Shown piece after piece: positions 4,696 to 8,793 of a DNA stretch of 8,793 nucleotides. Below the pieces are notes generated by a model. The model saw only the letters and a program-made list of their open reading frames with translations. It ran no database searches and was not told the origin of the DNA. Position 1 is the stretch's first letter. The number at the start of each line of letters is the position of its first letter. Source of the DNA: Elusimicrobiota bacterium (GTDB lineage: Bacteria; Elusimicrobiota; Elusimicrobia; 2-01-FULL-59-12; JACPXA01); the NCBI GenBank assembly GCA_016196785.1, contig JACPXA010000251.1:1-8793 (forward strand), in the 5' to 3' direction. Made by a program: the position numbers and the translations under genes.

Positions 4696-5727
4696 TTAGT
4701 GGGTACGTCGCACGACGTAGGTCGCCAGCTCGTGGAAACCTTGTTTCAAGGGGGTATCCGGGAGGGTGGCGACCGCCGCTTGAGCTTCCTTGGCAAATTC
4801 CCCCGCTCGTTGGAACGCCTTCGCCAACGCTCCCCGCTCATGCAACAACCCCTTCACCTCAGACCACCGCCGCTCCGGACTTCGGCAAAGGGCCACGAAG
4901 GCCTCCCGCTCAAGCCCCTCCACGGTATCACGCAGATAAATCAGGGGAAGCGTCAGCTTCCCATTCGCAAAATCCGTTCCCAACGTTTTCCCAACCTGCC
5001 GCTCATCCCCGATCAAATCCAGTGTATCATCCACAATTTGGAAAGCCATCCCGACGTTCCAGCCGTAGGTCTCGAGGGCGTGCTGGATCGGCTCCTCGGC
5101 GTGGGCCAGCCGGGCGCCTGCCCGCCCGCAGGCGCCGATAAAGCTGGCGGTCTTCCGCCCGATATATGAGAGGTACTCTTCCAGTGACACATCGTACTGG
5201 AAGCGGCGTCTGACCTGATTGATCTCCCCCTCGCACATGGTCCGTGTCGTTCGGGCAAATAGCGGCAGCAATGTGGTATCTGGGACATCGCCAAGGAGGG
5301 AAAACGCCTCTGTATAGAGGTAGTCTCCCAAGAGGAGCGCGATGTCCTCGCCAAACTCCACCGCCGCGGTGTGTTGGAGATGTCGTAGCACGGCCCGATC
5401 CACAATGTCGTCGTGGATCAACGTCGCTAGATGGATCAGCTCCACAGCGGCCCCGACCTTAATGACCTCCTCCTCCTGGCTGTGACCCAATTGGGCGGTC
5501 ATAAACACCAACGCGGGGCGGAGCCGTTTCCCTCTTCGACGCAGCACATAGCGAGCCGCCTGAGGAACCAACCCTTCTCCACGCACAGCAACCTGCTGGA
5601 GCGTTTCTTCCAAGCGATGGAGCAATGGCTCGATCGGACGGTAGGTCTCCCTGAGGAGGTCCTCAAGCGTTGATTCTGAGATAGGAATCGTCAGCGCCGT
5701 CCGGGGGACAACCGCTCGCTGGGTCAT
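4696..5727 (-). CDS. Trans-polyprenyl diphosphate synthase (quinone side chain)
   Basis: This 343-residue cytosolic enzyme adds isopentenyl diphosphate units in trans to an allylic primer. It is all-helical and has both aspartate-rich metal-binding motifs: the first, HDDIVD (105-110), and the second, FQIVDDTLD (229-237), followed by the conserved GKTLGTDFANGKLTLPLIY. Small residues five positions before the first motif (Ala101, Thr102) suit a long-chain product, as in octaprenyl or heptaprenyl synthases (IspB/HepT type). Two usual elements are altered. GGKRLRP reads RGKRLRP (65-71), and the RRGxPT stretch after the first motif reads RHLQHT (115-120), losing the second arginine and the glycine. 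The start overlaps the nuoN stop as ATGA, so it is translated together with complex I genes. The likely role is making the tail of the menaquinone or ubiquinone that complex I reduces. Chain length cannot be read from sequence. Confidence 0.85.
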   Translation of the reverse strand: MTQRAVVPRTALTIPISESTLEDLLRETYRPIEPLLHRLEETLQQVAVRGEGLVPQAARYVLRRRGKRLRPALVFMTAQLGHSQEEEVIKVGAAVELIHLATLIHDDIVDRAVLRHLQHTAAVEFGEDIALLLGDYLYTEAFSLLGDVPDTTLLPLFARTTRTMCEGEINQVRRRFQYDVSLEEYLSYIGRKTASFIGACGRAGARLAHAEEPIQHALETYGWNVGMAFQIVDDTLDLIGDERQVGKTLGTDFANGKLTLPLIYLRDTVEGLEREAFVALCRSPERRWSEVKGLLHERGALAKAFQRAGEFAKEAQAAVATLPDTPLKQGFHELATYVVRRTH

Positions 5728-7178
5728 CCTGCCCTCAGGGACTGACTAAGCCATTGCGCAGAGGCAATGATGGGTTGTGGGAAGATCCCCAGTAGAATCG
5801 TACAGCCGGCGGTGCCAGCGATCAGCAGGCGGTGAGACCACGGGATGGGAAGGGGGTGGGATTCGAGCGGCGGCTGAAAATACATCTGGAAGGTGAGCCG
5901 AAAATAATAGTAGATCGCAATCACGCTGTTCAGGATGGCCACTACCGCGAGCCAAATCCACCCGCTTTGAATGGCCGAGGCAAAGATATAAAACTTGCCG
6001 AGGAACCCGATGAACGGCGGGATCCCCCCAAGCGACAAGAGAAAGACCGCCAGGACCAAGGCGAGTCCCAATGACCGCTGGGCCAACCCCCGATAGGCTG
6101 CGATCTGATCCGATCCAACCGCGTTGGAAACGACCACGACCACCGCAAAAGCGCCCAGGTTCATGACGAGATACGCCAGCGCATAGAGATACACCCCCTC
6201 TTGACCGAATGGGGTTCCCGCAACGACCCCCATGAAGAGATACCCCATATGCGCAATGGAGGAGTAGGCGAGGAGCCGTTTCACATTATCCTGCTGGATC
6301 GCAACGATGTTGCCGACGGTCATTGTCAACGCCGATAACACCGCTAGCAGGAGGCTCACATGGAAGGTCGGATGCGGAAAGGTATAGAGGAAGACCCGCA
6401 CCGCCGCGGCCATGGCGGCGATCTTGGGGGCGACGGAGAGATATGCGGTAATGGGGGTCGGCGCCCCTTCAAAGATGTCGGGTACCCACATATGGAACGG
6501 CACCAAGGACATCTTAAACCCAAATCCGACCAGCACCAGGAGCAGCGCGACAAACAGGACCAGTTGCATTCCCTCTGGAGCCTGGACGGCCCATTGCGCC
6601 AGCACTCCAAGGTTGGTACTGCCGCTCAAGCCATACAACCACGAGATGCCATACACGAGCATCGCCGAGGAGAAGGCTCCGATCAAGAAAAACTTGAGGG
6701 CCGCCTCGCTAGAGCGACGATCGTGCCGGAGATAGCCGGTCAAAATGAAGGAGGTGACCCCAATCAGCTCGATTGCGATGAACAGGATGAGGAAATCCGT
6801 CCCAGACACTAAAAACATCATCCCCACAGCCGAAAATAAAAGGAGCACCCCATAGGGGGTTAGATCACGATCCTGAAAGGGTTGGAATCGCCCGCTCATC
6901 AGGAACACCAGCCCCACAGAAATGAGGATCAGGATCTTGAATAATCGGCTCAACCCATCGGCCGCCAAGAGACTGGGCGTGGGTAGAGGGATACAGGACG
7001 GTAGCCCGCTGACCGGACATTTAACCAACACCACCAGCGCCGTGATCACGCTGGCGATCCCTACCCCAAGGACCATGCCATGTTGGCGGGGGTGGATCAC
7101 ATCCCCAAGGAGGAGGAGTAATGCCCCCGCCGTCAAGACCAGTTCAGGAAGTATGGATCCCACCCAACTGAAGTTCAT
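5724..7178 (-). CDS. nuoN: NADH-quinone oxidoreductase subunit N (complex I, ND2-like)
   Basis: This 484-residue polytopic protein is one of the three antiporter-like proton-pumping subunits in the membrane arm of respiratory complex I. The charged residues of the proton path are visible: Glu137 in IELIG, Lys222 in FKMSLVPFHMWVPDIFEGAP, Lys252 in SVAPKIAAM, and Lys395 in IPPFIGFLGKFYIF. The conserved QQDNVKRLLAYSSIAHMGY stretch (295-313) is the family signature of the central helices. Length matches known NuoN proteins. The ATG at 7178 shares one base with the nuoM stop (TGATG), with AAGGG upstream as ribosome site. It sits in the usual M-then-N order and overlaps the prenyl synthase by 4 bases. 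Confidence 0.96.
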   Translation of the reverse strand: MNFSWVGSILPELVLTAGALLLLLGDVIHPRQHGMVLGVGIASVITALVVLVKCPVSGLPSCIPLPTPSLLAADGLSRLFKILILISVGLVFLMSGRFQPFQDRDLTPYGVLLLFSAVGMMFLVSGTDFLILFIAIELIGVTSFILTGYLRHDRRSSEAALKFFLIGAFSSAMLVYGISWLYGLSGSTNLGVLAQWAVQAPEGMQLVLFVALLLVLVGFGFKMSLVPFHMWVPDIFEGAPTPITAYLSVAPKIAAMAAAVRVFLYTFPHPTFHVSLLLAVLSALTMTVGNIVAIQQDNVKRLLAYSSIAHMGYLFMGVVAGTPFGQEGVYLYALAYLVMNLGAFAVVVVVSNAVGSDQIAAYRGLAQRSLGLALVLAVFLLSLGGIPPFIGFLGKFYIFASAIQSGWIWLAVVAILNSVIAIYYYFRLTFQMYFQPPLESHPLPIPWSHRLLIAGTAGCTILLGIFPQPIIASAQWLSQSLRAG

Positions 7179-8635
7179 CAGGGACCCTTGACCACCTGGA
7201 CCAACTGGGACATCGTTACGTTCATCACATCGAGCACGGCGTTAGGATACACGCCAAGGAACACCATCAAAACAACCAACGGGATCACCGCGCAGAGTTC
7301 TCTGGTATCCATATCCGTGAGTTGGTTCCATCGCGGGTTGAGGGGCCCCAAGAAGATCCGCTTCAGCATCAACAAGAAAAACCCCGCGGTGATGACCAAG
7401 CCGCTCACTGCGGCGATCGTAATCCCCCGAAAAGCGGAGAACCCCCCGAGCAAGCACAGGAACTCGCTGACAAACCCTGCCAGGCCGGGCAGTCCGAGGG
7501 AGGCCAAGGAGGCGGTGGTCATGATCCCGGCATACACCGGGACCTTCGCGCCCAATCCGCCGAACGCTCCCATGTCGCGGGTGTGGGCTCGATCATACAA
7601 CACCCCGACCAACAAGAAGAGGCTCCCGGTAATGATCCCATGATTCACCATCTGGAGCACCGCGCCATTAAACCCGGTCACCGTGAGCGAGGCGATTCCC
7701 AACAAGCAGTACCCCATGTGGTTAATTGAGGAGTAGGCGATCATCCGCTTCAAGTCCTGTTGCGCCAACGAGACCAGCGCGCCGTACACGATGTTGATGA
7801 GAGCGATGATCGCGAGGGGAATGGCAAAGGCGACCGTGGCCTGCGGGAGAATCGGAAAGGACACCCGCATCAACCCGTAGATCCCCATTTTGAGCAGTAC
7901 CCCTGCCAGGATCACGGAAACCGCGGTCGGCGCCTCCACGTGGGCGAGGGGGAGCCAGGTATGGAACGGGAAGGCCGGCACCTTGATCGCAAACCCAATG
8001 TACAACGCCAGAAAGACGACCATCTGGAAGGCCATGCTGAAATGTCCGTGCTGGGTCGCGAGGGTGAGGAAATCAAAGGTGTGGGGTTCTGAGGCGAAGT
8101 ATAACCCTAGGATGCCTAAGAGCATCACGACGCTTCCCAAGAGGGTGTACAAGAAGAACTTGATGGCTGCGTACTCTTTCTGGGGACCGCCCCAGATCCC
8201 GATCAGGAAATACATCGGGACAAGCGTCACCTCCCAGAAGATGTAGAAGAGGAAGAAATCCAGCGCGACAAACACCCCGAGCATTCCGACCTCAAGCAAC
8301 AGGAAGAAAAAGAAGTACTCCTTGACCCGCTCTTCAATGTTAAAGGACCCGATAATGGCGAGAAAACTCAGGAGCGTGGTGAGGACGACCAACGGCAAGG
8401 ACAATCCATCCACCCCAACCGCATAGTCCACATGCAACCCCGGGATCCAGGGAATCCGCTGAAGAAACTGCATGGCCGCTGTGCTCTGATCAAACTGGCA
8501 GGCTACCCACACAGAGATCACAAGCGGGATTGCGCTCATGATGGCCGCAGTCGCCCGGATCAGGGTCCGACGATTAGGCAAGACCAGCGTCACCAACGCA
8601 CCCGCCAACGGAATCGCAAGCATCCAGGTCAACAT
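7178..8635 (-). CDS. nuoM: NADH-quinone oxidoreductase subunit M (complex I, ND4-like)
   Basis: This 485-residue inner-membrane subunit is an antiporter-like proton pump of complex I. Conserved functional residues are visible: Glu135 in FWEVTLVPMYFLIGIWGG, Lys218 in AIKVPAFPFHTWLPLAHVEAP, Lys249 in LLKMGIYG, and the QQDLKRMIAYSSINHMGYC segment. The WLP-HVEAPT signature distinguishes it from NuoN and fits NuoM/NuoL-type subunits; the FWEVTLVPMYFLIG helix and the length favour NuoM. I choose the ATG at 8635; a TTG just before it (8638) is also in frame. Both follow the ribosome site AAGGAG. The gene upstream is outside the window, expected to be nuoL, and the gap between them contains the second copy of the structured repeat. 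Confidence 0.95.
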   Translation of the reverse strand: MLTWMLAIPLAGALVTLVLPNRRTLIRATAAIMSAIPLVISVWVACQFDQSTAAMQFLQRIPWIPGLHVDYAVGVDGLSLPLVVLTTLLSFLAIIGSFNIEERVKEYFFFFLLLEVGMLGVFVALDFFLFYIFWEVTLVPMYFLIGIWGGPQKEYAAIKFFLYTLLGSVVMLLGILGLYFASEPHTFDFLTLATQHGHFSMAFQMVVFLALYIGFAIKVPAFPFHTWLPLAHVEAPTAVSVILAGVLLKMGIYGLMRVSFPILPQATVAFAIPLAIIALINIVYGALVSLAQQDLKRMIAYSSINHMGYCLLGIASLTVTGFNGAVLQMVNHGIITGSLFLLVGVLYDRAHTRDMGAFGGLGAKVPVYAGIMTTASLASLGLPGLAGFVSEFLCLLGGFSAFRGITIAAVSGLVITAGFFLLMLKRIFLGPLNPRWNQLTDMDTRELCAVIPLVVLMVFLGVYPNAVLDVMNVTMSQLVQVVKGP

Positions 8636-8671
8636 CAAATCCCTCTCCTTACAAGAAACATGAATTCACTT

Positions 8672-8793
8672 GGGGGACAAGGGGTGTGGCTCCGTTCGCT
8701 ACGCTTCTGGCCCCGCTCGAAACTCTGTTGTGCTCGGGCGCATTCGCCCCCTGCGCTCAACGAGTTTCTACGCGGGCCGCTTAGGCTCACTTC
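8672..8793. repeat. Structured intergenic repeat element, second copy, inverted and cut by window edge
   Basis: The reverse complement of this stretch aligns without gaps to the copy in the tatA-tatC gap over about 100 bases, with about 12 differences. The central hairpin (8709-8778) keeps its layout: GAAACTC (8719-8725) with GAGTTTC (8762-8768), GTTG with CAAC beside one bulged T, an apical GGGCG-CATT-CGCCC (8736-8749), and outer GGCC-rich arms. The terminal segment (8672-8689) differs from that of the other copy. Its pairing partner should lie just past base 8793. The element sits upstream of nuoM in the opposite orientation, relative to the genes, from the first copy. Confidence 0.75.

Overview
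The window is one compact bacterial gene block. All nine protein genes lie on the minus strand, so it reads from base 8793 down to base 1. Base composition is moderately GC-rich. The gene set (proton-pumping NADH dehydrogenase subunits, Tat export, a long-chain prenyl diphosphate synthase, a PII regulator, an OmpL-like porin) fits a Gram-negative, respiring chemolithotroph or heterotroph. A member of the Nitrospirota such as Nitrospira is my best guess. That guess rests on general resemblance and not on a diagnostic marker.

Region 1 (8793 to about 3584) is a respiratory and export operon: nuoM, nuoN, a trans-polyprenyl diphosphate synthase (probably for the quinone tail), tatA and tatC. It continues into a 12-TM-type ArsB/NhaD/SLC13-family ion transporter (3591-2290). 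Most junctions are tight: nuoM/nuoN share one base (TGATG), nuoN/prenyl synthase overlap by 4 nt (ATGA), and tatC/transporter overlap by 8 nt. The exception is the roughly 190-base tatA-tatC gap. It holds a complete repeat element bounded by a perfect 16-bp inverted repeat. A second, inverted copy of the same element sits upstream of nuoM and runs off the window edge. The two copies differ at about a dozen of 100 aligned bases, and several differences are compensatory within the central hairpin. This suggests that the folded structure is what is conserved.

Region 2 (2293 to 63) is a separate transcription unit. A good sigma70-like promoter (TTGACA, 18-base spacer, TATTGT) begins in the stop codon of the transporter gene. 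It is followed by a roughly 120-base leader with two small hairpins, then an ECF-type sigma factor, a PII-family protein with a shortened T-loop that is translationally coupled to the sigma gene (GTGA overlap), and an outer-membrane beta-barrel porin. A sigma factor, an atypical PII sensor and a porin in one unit look like a self-contained nutrient-uptake control module. This is the most interesting protein-coding part of the window.

Bases 1-62 hold a short REP-like palindrome downstream of the porin. I see no RNA genes, CRISPR array, prophage or transposase. Several database-style starts were moved: PII to the GTG at 1549, the transporter to the GTG at 3591, and nuoM to the ATG at 8635.
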